64,000 nt of DNA, taken from Paludibacteraceae bacterium (GTDB lineage Bacteria > Bacteroidota > Bacteroidia > Bacteroidales > Paludibacteraceae). The position numbers and the translations under genes were made by a program. The notes beneath the pieces are model-generated. The model was not told where the DNA came from. It did no database searches and saw only the letters and a list, made by a program, of their open reading frames with translations. Shown here one piece after another: positions 52,209-60,408 of this stretch; position 1 is the first letter of the stretch, and each line of letters starts with the position of its first letter. The stretch covers positions 191,838-255,837 of the forward strand of contig JAFWOU010000029.1 in NCBI GenBank assembly GCA_017509715.1, read 5' to 3'.

Positions 52209-54398
52209 ATGGGAAATGTTCGTTTTGATGCGATTCGCAGAGCGATGGAGCATAAACCTGTCAACGTATCCAGTCCGGAAGGACGAGTAAAAGACTATTT
52301 CGCACGCGACGTGTTCACGCGCGATCGTATGAAAGAATATATATCCGAGGATGTGCTCCAGCAGCTGTTTGACGATGTCGACAACGGCCGCACTATCCAT
52401 CGCGATATTGCCGGAACCGTAGCCATTGGTATCCGCAAATGGGCTATGGAGCATGGCGCTACCCACTATACCCACTGGTTTCAACCCCTCACCGGCGGTA
52501 CGGCCGAGAAGCACGACGCCTTCTTCACGCTCAACCGCGACGGACAACTCATGGAGGCATTCAGCGGCGACAGCCTCTACCAGCAGGAGCCCGATGCCTC
52601 CTCCTTCCCCAGTGGCGGCATTCGCAACACCTTCGAGGCACGCGGCTACTCGGCCTGGGATCCCTCCAGCCCCGTCTTCCTGATCGGCGATACGCTGTGT
52701 ATCCCCACCGTCTTTGTGGCCTATACGGGCGAGGCGCTCGACTATAAGACGCCGCTCATCCGCTCGACGGCCGCCCTGTGCCACGCCGCACGCGAGGTGT
52801 GCCAGTACTTCGACAAACAGGTCAAGCACGTACATGCCAACCTCGGCTGGGAGCAGGAGTACTTCCTGGTGGATGAGTCGCTCTATTCCGCACGACCCGA
52901 CCTGATGCTGACCGGACGCACCCTGATGGGGCACAACAGCGCCAAGTCGCAACAGCTGGAGGACCACTACTTCGGCGCCATACCAGCCCGCGTATTGGCC
53001 TTCATGCAAGACCTGGAGTACGAGGCCCTCAAGGCCGGCATACCTGTGCGTACGCGTCATAATGAGGTGGCACCCAACCAGTTTGAGATGGCGCCTATCT
53101 TCGAGGACGTCAACTTGGCTAACGACCACAACCTGCTCGTTATGTCGATCATGGAGCGCGTAGCCGAGCGTCATCATTTCCGCGTACTGCTCCACGAGAA
53201 GCCCTACGCCGGTGTGAACGGTAGCGGCAAGCATTGCAACTGGTCCATGTCCACCAACACCGGCATCAACCTGCTGGCACCGGGCAAGAACCCCTACCAG
53301 AACCTGCAGTTCATCACCTTCCTGGTCAACGTCCTCATGGCTGTGCAGCGTCATAACGGCCTACTCAAGGCCTCGATCGTCTCGGCTACCAACGAGCACC
53401 GTCTCGGCGCCAACGAGGCACCTCCCGCCATCATATCCGTCTTCCTCGGCAAGCAGATCACGGCCGTGCTCGACAAACTGGAGCACGCCAAGGCCGAAGA
53501 GGCCATCATCATCAATGCCAAGAAGGAGATGAAACTCGGCGTAGCCAATATACCGGAGATCCTGCTCGACAATACCGACCGCAACCGCACCTCGCCTTTT
53601 GCCTTCACCGGCAACCGCTTCGAGTTCCGAGCCGTAGGCTCCAGCGCCAACTGCGGCGCCTCCATGCTGGCCCTGAATGCCGCCGTAGCCGAGCAGCTCA
53701 TGCTCTTCAAGGCCGAGGTGGACCGCCGTATCGAGCAGGGCGAACCCAAGGAGCGCGTCCTCTTCGATGTTATCAAGCGCTATATCGTAGAATGCAAAGC
53801 CATCCGCTTCGATGGCAACGGCTATAGCGACGAGTGGAAAGCCGAGGCTGCCGAGCGCGGACTCGACTGCGAGACCAGCGTTCCCAAGATCATCGATAGC
53901 TACCTCAGCCCGACGTCCATAGAGATGTTTGAGAAGACGAGCGTACTGAGCGAAGCCGAACTGCAGAGCCGCTGTGAGGTGAAATGGGAGACCTACGTCA
54001 AGAAACTCCAGATAGAGAGCCGCGTCTTGGGTGACCTGGTGGTCAACCACGTACTGCCTGCCGCTAAGCGCTACCAGACCATGCTGCTGCAGAACGTGCT
54101 GGCTGTCAAGCAGGTCTTCTCCGAGGGCGAGACCGCTTCGCTCAACGAGATGGACTATAGCATCATTCGCCAGATAGAGCACCACTCCGGCGCCATCTTC
54201 TCCGGCGTAGAGCGTATGACCGAGGCGCGTCATAAGGCGAATCGTATGCCCGACGAGCGCAGCAAGGCGCTGGCTTACCATGACGATGTGCTGCCCCTCA
54301 TGGCCGACATACGCGAGCATGCCGACGCCCTGGAACTCATCATCGACGACGAGATGTGGACCCTGCCTAAATATAGAGAATTAATGTTTGTACATTAA
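52209..54398 (+). CDS. glnN: Glutamine synthetase type III
   Basis: 729 residues, the length of the type III (GlnN) family common in Bacteroidota. THYTHWFQPLTGGTAEKHD, GGIRNTFEARGYSAWDPSSP, EQEYFLV, VRTRHNEVAPNQFEMAPIFEDVNLANDHN, GVNGSGKHCNWSM and NTDRNRTSPFAFTGNRFEFRAVGSSAN are family blocks, and EYFLVDE, NEVAPNQ and HCNWS supply the metal and ammonium sites. It forms glutamine from glutamate, ATP and ammonium. Its stop codon overlaps the dapF start by one base. Confidence 0.96.
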   Translation: MGNVRFDAIRRAMEHKPVNVSSPEGRVKDYFARDVFTRDRMKEYISEDVLQQLFDDVDNGRTIHRDIAGTVAIGIRKWAMEHGATHYTHWFQPLTGGTAEKHDAFFTLNRDGQLMEAFSGDSLYQQEPDASSFPSGGIRNTFEARGYSAWDPSSPVFLIGDTLCIPTVFVAYTGEALDYKTPLIRSTAALCHAAREVCQYFDKQVKHVHANLGWEQEYFLVDESLYSARPDLMLTGRTLMGHNSAKSQQLEDHYFGAIPARVLAFMQDLEYEALKAGIPVRTRHNEVAPNQFEMAPIFEDVNLANDHNLLVMSIMERVAERHHFRVLLHEKPYAGVNGSGKHCNWSMSTNTGINLLAPGKNPYQNLQFITFLVNVLMAVQRHNGLLKASIVSATNEHRLGANEAPPAIISVFLGKQITAVLDKLEHAKAEEAIIINAKKEMKLGVANIPEILLDNTDRNRTSPFAFTGNRFEFRAVGSSANCGASMLALNAAVAEQLMLFKAEVDRRIEQGEPKERVLFDVIKRYIVECKAIRFDGNGYSDEWKAEAAERGLDCETSVPKIIDSYLSPTSIEMFEKTSVLSEAELQSRCEVKWETYVKKLQIESRVLGDLVVNHVLPAAKRYQTMLLQNVLAVKQVFSEGETASLNEMDYSIIRQIEHHSGAIFSGVERMTEARHKANRMPDERSKALAYHDDVLPLMADIREHADALELIIDDEMWTLPKYRELMFVH

Positions 54399-55225
54399 TG
54401 AAAACACTCCCTTTCACCAAGATGCACGGGCTCGGAAACGACTATGTGTATGTAGATTGTTTCCAGCCTAAGGTAGCGGCCCTCATCGCCCAGACCGACC
54501 TCTATCAGTTGGCCCGCCGCATCAGCGACCGCCATCGGGGCGTAGGCAGCGACGGACTGGTGCTCATCATGCCCAGCGAGGTGGCTGACCTCCGTATGCG
54601 TATGTTCAATGCCGACGGCTCGGAAGCCCAGATGTGCGGCAATGCCGCCCGCTGCGTAGGCCGCTATGCCTTCGAGCGCGGTATGTGCGGTTCGCTCATG
54701 ACCCTTGAGACCCTCGCCGGCATACGCCAGATAGCTATCCATACCGATATCCGCAACCGCGTTGAGCAGGTGATCGTCGATATGGGCGTACCCGTCGTGG
54801 AGTCGCACCGTAGCTTCTGGCAACGCAGCGATCGCGACTACGTAGCCGTAGATATTGGTAACCCCCACGCTGTGCTCTTCGTGCGTACGTCGGTGGACGA
54901 GGTGCCGGTCCAGACTCTCGGTCCGCACTGGGAGCATCATCCCGACTTCCCGCAGGGAACCAACGTGGAGTTTGTGCAACTGTACAACCATAATGAACTG
55001 TACATGCGTGTGTGGGAACGTGGTACGGGTGAGACCCAGGCCTGCGGTACCGGCGCTTGTGCCGCCGCCGTAGCCGCCATGCTTACGCGTCATGCCGCCA
55101 ACGAACTGACCGTTCATCTGCCGGGCGGCGACCTTCGCGTACGACGCGACGAACAGAGTGGCAAACTCTACCTGATCGGACCGGCGGAGGAAGTGTTTAA
55201 AGGCGAGTATCGGATAGTTGATTAG
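54398..55225 (+). CDS. dapF: Diaminopimelate epimerase
   Basis: 275 residues. FTKMHGLGNDYVYVD at the start, GSEAQMCGNAARCVG with the first catalytic Cys, ERGTGETQACGTGACAAAVAAML with the second. It interconverts LL- and meso-diaminopimelate. The usual GNGARC is GNAARC here, a conservative change next to Cys. The gene is translationally coupled to glnN and followed by dapL, so this is a small nitrogen/wall-precursor unit. Confidence 0.94.
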   Translation: MKTLPFTKMHGLGNDYVYVDCFQPKVAALIAQTDLYQLARRISDRHRGVGSDGLVLIMPSEVADLRMRMFNADGSEAQMCGNAARCVGRYAFERGMCGSLMTLETLAGIRQIAIHTDIRNRVEQVIVDMGVPVVESHRSFWQRSDRDYVAVDIGNPHAVLFVRTSVDEVPVQTLGPHWEHHPDFPQGTNVEFVQLYNHNELYMRVWERGTGETQACGTGACAAAVAAMLTRHAANELTVHLPGGDLRVRRDEQSGKLYLIGPAEEVFKGEYRIVD

Positions 55226-55257
55226 TTTATTAGTTTATTGGTTGAATAGTTAAGGAT
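55226..55257. repeat. Period-8 array between dapF and dapL
   Basis: TTAGTTTA/TTGGTTGA units of 8 bases; the dapF stop lies in the first unit. Confidence 0.65.
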
Positions 55258-56421
55258 ATGCAAATCAATAATTATTTGAATCGTTTGGAGGGGAATTACC
55301 TCTTTACCGAGATCGTCAACCGTACCCAGGCATACCAAGCCGAGCATCCCGAGGCCGAGGTGCTTCGGCTGGGGGTAGGGGATATCACGTTGCCGCTACC
55401 CGCTGTCATCACCGATGCTATGCATCGCGCCGTAGATGACCTCTCGCATGCCGAGACCTTCCGTGGCTACGGACCAGAATTGGGCTACGAGTGGCTCCGC
55501 CGCAAGATCATAGACCATGACTACGCGCCGCGTGGCATCCGGTTCACCCTGGACGAGGTCTTCATCTCCGACGGCGCCGGAAGCGACCTGGGCAACCTGA
55601 GCGAACTCTTCGCCCCGGGTGGCCGCGTAGCTATTCTCGATCCCTCGTACCCCGCCTATATCGACACCAGCCGCATGGCCGGACGCGAGATCGTCTATCT
55701 GCCTTGTACGCGCGAGAACGGCTTTGTACCCGCCGTGCCTGATGAACCCGTGGATATCATCTACCTCTGCTTCCCCAATAATCCCACCGGCACCATGCTT
55801 ACCCGCGAACAATTGCGTCCGTGGGTGGACTATGCGCTTCGCCACAAGGCTATCATCATCTACGATGCCGCCTATGAGGGATTTATCGACAACCCCGAGC
55901 TCCCACATAGCATTTATGAGGTACAGGGTGCGGACCGCTGCGCCATCGAGGTGCGCAGCTATAGCAAGACAGCCGGCTTCACGGCTGTTCGGTGCGGCTA
56001 TACCGTTGTACCGCGGGCTACGGGCCTCAACGCGATGTGGAAGCGACGCCAATGCACCAAGTTCAACGGCGCCTCGTATATCTCCCAGCGCGGCGCAGAA
56101 GCTGTCTATACCCCCGAGGGACAAGCTGCTATACGTGCCAACCTCAGTCACTATAAAGCCACAGCCCGCCTGCTACGCGAGGGACTGCAGGCGCTCGGCT
56201 ACGAGGTCTTTGGCGGCGAACATGCGCCCTATATATGGTGCCGCGTACCCGAGGGCTATACCTCCTGGTCCTACTTCGACTACTTGCTCCATGAGGCCCG
56301 GATCGTCTGCACCCCCGGTGCCGGTTTTGGCGAGTCGGGCGAGGGCTATGTGCGCTTTTCAGCTTTTTCGGCACGCGAAAATTGCGAAAAAGCGTTAAAA
56401 AGATTAAAAAATCTTGCATGA
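55258..56421 (+). CDS. dapL: LL-diaminopimelate aminotransferase
   Basis: 387 residues, fold-type I PLP enzyme. LEGNYLFTEIVNRTQAYQAEHPEAEVLRLGVGDITLPL and FRGYGPELGYEWLRRKI are DapL-specific, FPNNPTGTMLTREQL and EVRSYSKTAGFTAVRCGYTVVP (Schiff-base Lys) complete the site. It aminates tetrahydrodipicolinate directly to LL-DAP, bypassing succinylated intermediates. With dapF it gives one route to meso-DAP; ddh 4 kb downstream gives another. Confidence 0.94.
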   Translation: MQINNYLNRLEGNYLFTEIVNRTQAYQAEHPEAEVLRLGVGDITLPLPAVITDAMHRAVDDLSHAETFRGYGPELGYEWLRRKIIDHDYAPRGIRFTLDEVFISDGAGSDLGNLSELFAPGGRVAILDPSYPAYIDTSRMAGREIVYLPCTRENGFVPAVPDEPVDIIYLCFPNNPTGTMLTREQLRPWVDYALRHKAIIIYDAAYEGFIDNPELPHSIYEVQGADRCAIEVRSYSKTAGFTAVRCGYTVVPRATGLNAMWKRRQCTKFNGASYISQRGAEAVYTPEGQAAIRANLSHYKATARLLREGLQALGYEVFGGEHAPYIWCRVPEGYTSWSYFDYLLHEARIVCTPGAGFGESGEGYVRFSAFSARENCEKALKRLKNLA

Positions 56422-56454
56422 TTAAAAAAATAGTCGTAATTTTGCATGCAAAAT
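56414..56454 (+). promoter_or_regulatory. Promoter of glmS overlapped by a 16-base perfect palindrome
   Basis: TTG at 56414 and TAATTTTG at 56437-56444. ATTTTGCATGCAAAAT (56439-56454) covers the -7 box and start site, well placed for repressor binding. Confidence 0.65.
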
Positions 56455-56493
56455 GGCAAATCGTAAATCGTAAATGACCAAATCGTAAATACT
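56455..56493. repeat. GGCAAATC/GTAAATC array in the glmS leader
   Basis: Degenerate 7-9 base units occupy the 5' leader of glmS. No glmS ribozyme-like structure is visible. Confidence 0.6.
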
Positions 56494-58338
56494 ATGTGTG
56501 GTATCGTAGGATATATCGGTAAGCGTAAGGCTTATCCAATTTTGATCAAGGGCCTTCATCGCCTGGAGTATCGTGGCTATGACAGTGCCGGCGTGGCGCT
56601 CATCAACACCGCCGGACAACTCAACGTCTACAAGGCCAAGGGCAAAGTGGCCGAACTGGAGACCTTCTGCGTCGAGAAAGATACGGAGGGAACCATCGGT
56701 ATTGCCCACACCCGCTGGGCTACCCACGGCGAACCAAACACCCAGAACGCCCATCCCCACTACTCGGAGTCAGAGCGTCTGGCTATCATCCACAACGGCA
56801 TCATCGAGAACTACGCCGTGCTCAAGGCCGGTCTGCAGCAGGAGGGCTACACCTTCAAGTCCGATACCGATACCGAGGTGCTCGTCCAGCTCATCGAATA
56901 TACCCAGGTCAACCGCCACGTCGACCTCAAGACCGCCGTTCAGCTGGCGCTCCAGCAGGTGATCGGCGCGTATGCCATCGCCGTACTCGACAAGGATCAT
57001 CCCGATACGCTCATAGCGGCCCGAAAGGGTTCGCCGCTGGTAGTCGGTATCGGCGACGAGGAGTATTTTCTGGCTTCCGACGCTACGCCTATCGTGGAGT
57101 ACACCGACCGCGTCATCTATATCGAGGACGAGGAAGTGGTCTCGCTGCGCTTAGGCGAAGAGGTGGATATAACCACGATCGGTAACGTGCAGAAAACACC
57201 GGAGATCAAGCGCCTGGAACTTTCGCTCTCGCAACTGGAGAAGGGTGGGTATCCCCACTTCATGCTCAAGGAAATCTTCGAGCAGCCACGCACCCTGGGT
57301 GACTCCATGCGCGGCCGCGTCAATGTGCGCCAGGACAATATCGCCCTCTCCGGCTTTATCGACAACAAGGAGCGCTTCCTCAATGCCAAGCGTATCATTA
57401 TCACCGCCTGCGGCACTTCGTGGCATGCCGGACTGATCGCTATGTACGCCATCGAGGAGTTTGCCCAGATACCCGTGGAGGTCGAGTACTCCAGCGAGTT
57501 CCGCTACCGCAAACCCGTCATCAACAAGGATGACGTCGTCATCGCTATCTCGCAGTCGGGCGAGACGGCCGATACCCTCGCCGCTATCCAGTTGGCTAAG
57601 CAGCACGGCGCCTTCATCTTCTCGATATGCAACGTCGTAGGTGCCTCTATCCCCCGCGTCTCGGACAGCGGATGCTATACCCACGTAGGCCCCGAGATAG
57701 GCGTAGCCAGCACCAAGGCCTTCACCGCCCAGGTGACGGCCCTCACCATGCTCGCCCTCTGTATCGGTCGCGAGAAGAATACCATCTCCGAGGAGCAGTA
57801 CCTGCGTATCGTACGCGAACTGGGTCAGATACCCGATAAGATAGAGTGCGTCTTGAAGCAGAACGAGCGTATTGCCGACTTTGCCAAGACCTTTACCTAT
57901 GCCCAGAATTTCATCTATCTGGGACGCGGCTACAACTACCCCGTAGCCATGGAGGGTGCGCTTAAACTCAAGGAGATCTCTTATATCCACGCCGAGGGCT
58001 ATCCCGCCGCCGAGATGAAGCACGGCCCCATCGCGCTGATCTCCCAGGAGATGCCTGTCGTGGTGGTCGCTCCGCGTTGCGGCACGTATGAGAAAGTAGT
58101 CAGCAATATCCAGGAGATCAAGGCCCGTAAGGGACGCGTGATAGCCGTGGTGACCGAGGGCGATGAACTCGTCAGCCGCATAGCCGACTATACCATCTCC
58201 GTACCCGAGACTGAAGAGTGCCTCACGCCGCTACTGACCGTCATCCCGCTGCAACTCATGGCCTACCATATTGCCGTTGTCAAGGGCTGCGACGTGGACC
58301 AACCCCGCAACCTCGCCAAGTCGGTTACCGTAGAGTAG
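56494..58338 (+). CDS. glmS: Glutamine-fructose-6-phosphate aminotransferase (isomerizing)
   Basis: 614 residues. MCGIVGYIG with Cys2 nucleophile and HTRWATHGEPN form the glutaminase half; two SIS domains follow (TACGTSWHAGLIAMYAIEEFAQIPVEVEYSSEFRY, ISQSGETADTL and LGRGYNYPVAMEGALKLKEISYIHAEGYPAAEMKHGPIALI), ending DQPRNLAKSVTVE. It makes glucosamine-6-phosphate, entry step to peptidoglycan and LPS. It follows dapL but has its own promoter with a palindrome. Confidence 0.98.
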   Translation: MCGIVGYIGKRKAYPILIKGLHRLEYRGYDSAGVALINTAGQLNVYKAKGKVAELETFCVEKDTEGTIGIAHTRWATHGEPNTQNAHPHYSESERLAIIHNGIIENYAVLKAGLQQEGYTFKSDTDTEVLVQLIEYTQVNRHVDLKTAVQLALQQVIGAYAIAVLDKDHPDTLIAARKGSPLVVGIGDEEYFLASDATPIVEYTDRVIYIEDEEVVSLRLGEEVDITTIGNVQKTPEIKRLELSLSQLEKGGYPHFMLKEIFEQPRTLGDSMRGRVNVRQDNIALSGFIDNKERFLNAKRIIITACGTSWHAGLIAMYAIEEFAQIPVEVEYSSEFRYRKPVINKDDVVIAISQSGETADTLAAIQLAKQHGAFIFSICNVVGASIPRVSDSGCYTHVGPEIGVASTKAFTAQVTALTMLALCIGREKNTISEEQYLRIVRELGQIPDKIECVLKQNERIADFAKTFTYAQNFIYLGRGYNYPVAMEGALKLKEISYIHAEGYPAAEMKHGPIALISQEMPVVVVAPRCGTYEKVVSNIQEIKARKGRVIAVVTEGDELVSRIADYTISVPETEECLTPLLTVIPLQLMAYHIAVVKGCDVDQPRNLAKSVTVE

Positions 58339-58347
58339 GGATTTTTT

Positions 58348-58378
58348 TTGTGTATATCAAAAAAAAGTAGTACCTTTG
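58348..58378 (+). promoter_or_regulatory. Promoter after glmS, in front of a structured noncoding segment
   Basis: TTG at 58348, A-tract, TACCTTTG at 58371-58378: one of the best matches in the window, yet no gene starts nearby. Confidence 0.7.
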
Positions 58379-58382
58379 CAGC

Positions 58383-58450
58383 GTGAATCACGTTGCGGTA
58401 TCAGACATGGACACGAGTACTAACCGGAGAGGCAGCGCGGTTCACTTTTT
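58383..58450 (+). ncRNA. Candidate small structured RNA
   Basis: GTGAATCACGTTGC (58383-58396) and GCAGCGCGGTTCAC (58432-58445) can pair at 13 of 14 positions (with three GU) around a 35-base internal part, followed directly by a T-run. A strong promoter ends 4 bases before the stem, so a transcript of about 65-70 bases is expected. An alternative hairpin AACCG/CGGTT (58422-58442) is possible. No known RNA family is recognised. Confidence 0.6.
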
Positions 58451-58590
58451 TATTAGGAAATAAGGATGCTCTGTGATGTGCGTATCTTTATGTTGTGGCT
58501 TGTTTTGAAGAAGAGATTGATAGAGCGGCGACAAGAATGTCACCAGAGACCACCAACACGTTGTGTATGTCATTCAAAAAAAGTAATTAG

Positions 58591-58647
58591 ATGAAAAGCG
58601 AGGAAGAACAATGGAAATAGCAAGAGCCGGAAACGGCGTGGAAAGGT
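58591..58647 (+). other. In-frame upstream coding segment interrupted by an amber codon
   Basis: ATG 58591 opens MKSEEEQWK, then TAG at 58618-58620, then QEPETAWKG continuing in the same frame into the RAYT gene. EPETAW plus the following GIYHIT reads as the natural N-terminus, so the gene appears to have a nonsense codon near its start. Confidence 0.65.
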
Positions 58648-59601
58648 GTGGGAATCTACCACATCACCATGGTTGTGTCCAGTAGGGAGGATTTATTGGG
58701 CACGCTCGTCATTCCCAATGATAATCCGGAACAAGCGCATGTCGTTTTGAGCGCTTTTGGAGAGGAGATCAAGGATTGCGTGAGGACTATTCCCGATTTC
58801 CATCCAGAGATACAGATCCTGGCATTGCGGATGATGCCCGACCATGTGCATTTCATCCTCCATGTACACCGCAAAATGGATATCGGAATTCGAGCGGCTA
58901 TGCGCGGATTTTGGCAAGCAACCAAGGCTATCGGGCGTGCATATACATCGTCCATTGACCCGGATGGCATCCGGAACAACCAACTACGTGTTGATCCTAT
59001 CTTCTTAGAGAAACCCTTCATACGTCCTATGTCGCGTAAGGGGCAGTTGCAATCCATGATTCACTATGTGCTAATGAACCCGCAACGCCTCGCTACCAAG
59101 CGCCTCAAACCCGGTTATTTCTATGTGCAGCATGACGTGGATATAGGTGGACGCACCTATGAAGCTGTAGGAAATATCAAACTGCTGCAAGCTGCGAAAA
59201 TAAATCCGGTTCATGTGCGGAGTATGTGGGTAAGAGATGCGGAAGAACATGGGGACGACCAGGCTCTCCGAAACTACAAGAACGGCTGTGTGCTGGCTGC
59301 GCGAGAAGGGGCAATTATGGTATCACCCTTCATTAGCGAGCATGAACGTGCCGTGTTAGATGTCCTTCTAAATGAGAAGCATCCTATTATCTACATCGCC
59401 GATAATGGTTTCGGCAAGTACTACAAGCCCTTCGCTGCTCTCTTTGATGCCGTAGCAGATGGCCGCATGCTCATCCTGAGCCCATGGTCACATGATCCTA
59501 AGAAAAAGCATGTGACACGCGCAGAATGCATCGCGATGAATAAGATGGCGGAAGAGATATCCACATCGTCTATTGTCCCGAATGACATTCGGGGTAACTA
59601 A
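58648..59601 (+). CDS. RAYT-type (REP-associated tyrosine) HUH transposase with C-terminal Rossmann-like domain
   Basis: 317 residues from GTG 58648. GIYHITMVV at the start, DHVHFILHV (metal-binding HVH at about 66 and 68) and the catalytic Tyr140 in MIHYVLMNPQR are the Y1/HUH nuclease signature, here of the single-copy RAYT group rather than an IS200 element with tnpB. From about 200, VSPFISEHERAVLDVLLNEKHPIIYIADNGFGKYYKP looks like a Rossmann-type domain reminiscent of DprA/SMF or LOG proteins; I am not certain. An in-frame TAG lies upstream (see 58591-58647), so either translation restarts at GTG or the gene is inactivated. No terminal repeats were recognised. Confidence 0.75.
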   Translation: MGIYHITMVVSSREDLLGTLVIPNDNPEQAHVVLSAFGEEIKDCVRTIPDFHPEIQILALRMMPDHVHFILHVHRKMDIGIRAAMRGFWQATKAIGRAYTSSIDPDGIRNNQLRVDPIFLEKPFIRPMSRKGQLQSMIHYVLMNPQRLATKRLKPGYFYVQHDVDIGGRTYEAVGNIKLLQAAKINPVHVRSMWVRDAEEHGDDQALRNYKNGCVLAAREGAIMVSPFISEHERAVLDVLLNEKHPIIYIADNGFGKYYKPFAALFDAVADGRMLILSPWSHDPKKKHVTRAECIAMNKMAEEISTSSIVPNDIRGN

Positions 59602-59865
59602 CGATGTTTATTCATGAAAAAGCCACATTTATGCAAAAAAAATCTCGCCCTTTTTTTGTTTCGAGATGCAACCATCCGATTCTTAAGATTTCGCTCACTA
59701 AGGGGCAAGCCATATGCAATCCATATGCAAGTCATGGTTTTCCCATGGTTTTTAAACGCCTATTTTCCCCTCCGAAAATATACAATTTTTAAGATTTAGC
59801 TCCATGCTTAAGTCATGGTTCCCCCATGATTTAGTCCTGATAATCCTAGACATTTCCCCTTACGT

Positions 59866-59909
59866 CACCATAATCACACCATACCCACACCATAATCACA
59901 CCATACCCA
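59866..59909. repeat. 22-base tandem duplication
   Basis: Two exact copies (59866-59887, 59888-59909), each of two 11-mers, CACCATAATCA and CACCATACCCA. Confidence 0.85.
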
Positions 59910-59930
59910 CATTCTTCAGTACGTCCCCTT

Positions 59931-59958
59931 GACGACGAGTCAGCGTCGTCTATATTTT
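59931..59958 (+). terminator. Possible terminator hairpin downstream of the RAYT gene
   Basis: GACGACG (59931-59937) pairs with CGTCGTC (59944-59950), followed by TATATTTTTG. Confidence 0.45.
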
Positions 59959-60065
59959 TGTCGTGGCACTTTGACACTCTTCGTATAAGTCGCTTTGTAT
60001 TAGCATGTTTGTGCTTTCCGAACTGTGCCAAGTGTGCCAGAGTGTCATACTTGTGTCCTATCTAT

Positions 60066-60109
60066 CGTTAGTTATACGTTGGTTATTCGTTCGTTATTCC
60101 TTGGTTATT
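60066..60109. repeat. Four tandem 11-mers
   Basis: CGTTAGTTATA, CGTTGGTTATT, CGTTCGTTATT, CCTTGGTTATT. Confidence 0.8.
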
Positions 60110-60183
60110 AGGCTGACGATAGGCTAACAATGCCCCCTTCATGTTTTTTTTTGTGTGTCGCTATGTCGCTCTTGTTTTTTTGT

Positions 60184-60276
60184 ATGAGATTAATGAGACT
60201 ATTGAGACTATGGAGCGTAATTTTCTGAATACCATTTATTTACAAAGTCTCACAAAAGTCTCAAAGTCTCAAAGTT
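60184..60276. repeat. Inverted TGAGACT arrays
   Basis: TGAGATTAA/TGAGACTAT 9-mers (60184-60213) are answered by AAGTCTCA units (60244-60276) in the opposite orientation, about 30 bases apart. Confidence 0.65.
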
Positions 60277-60337
60277 CCACCGCTAAAACTGCGACACAGC
60301 GACATTAGGCTTTGACTTTTGATAAAAAAAATCTCGC

Positions 60338-60374
60338 GTACGCTTGCGTATGTGCGATTTTTTTTGTACCTTTG
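60338..60374 (+). promoter_or_regulatory. Promoter of ddh with GTACGCTTGCGTATGTGCGA
   Basis: The 20-base element (60338-60357) is 9 bases before TACCTTTG (60367-60374). It is itself flanked by AAAAAAATC and GATTTTTTT, so the promoter sits in a potential hairpin. Confidence 0.75.
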
Positions 60375-60408
60375 CGCCAAATTTTGAAAAACTAAACAAA
60401 AAATAGAT

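Larger units (their letters stand above)
58339..58590. other. Gap between glmS and the RAYT gene
   Basis: Holds the promoter at 58348 and the stem-forming segment at 58383-58450. From about 58455 to 58590 nothing recognisable is seen apart from a small GACA-AGAA-TGTC hairpin. Confidence 0.5.
59602..60337. other. Repeat-rich gap of about 800 bases between the RAYT gene and ddh
   Basis: Contains a 22-base tandem pair (59866-59909), a 7-bp hairpin (59931-59950), TGGCACT/TGACACT units in opposite orientations (59966-60050), four 11-mers (60066-60109) and inverted TGAGACT units (60184-60276). CCATGG and CATATGC motifs recur at 59708-59830. No coding frame is convincing. Confidence 0.65.

Noticed and set aside
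58383..58450. Structured segment considered as a tRNA
   Set aside because: No acceptor/T-loop consensus, wrong length and no CCA end.
59604..59799. Two short plus-strand frames after the RAYT gene
   Set aside because: AT-rich, no homology features, and overlapping each other in different frames.
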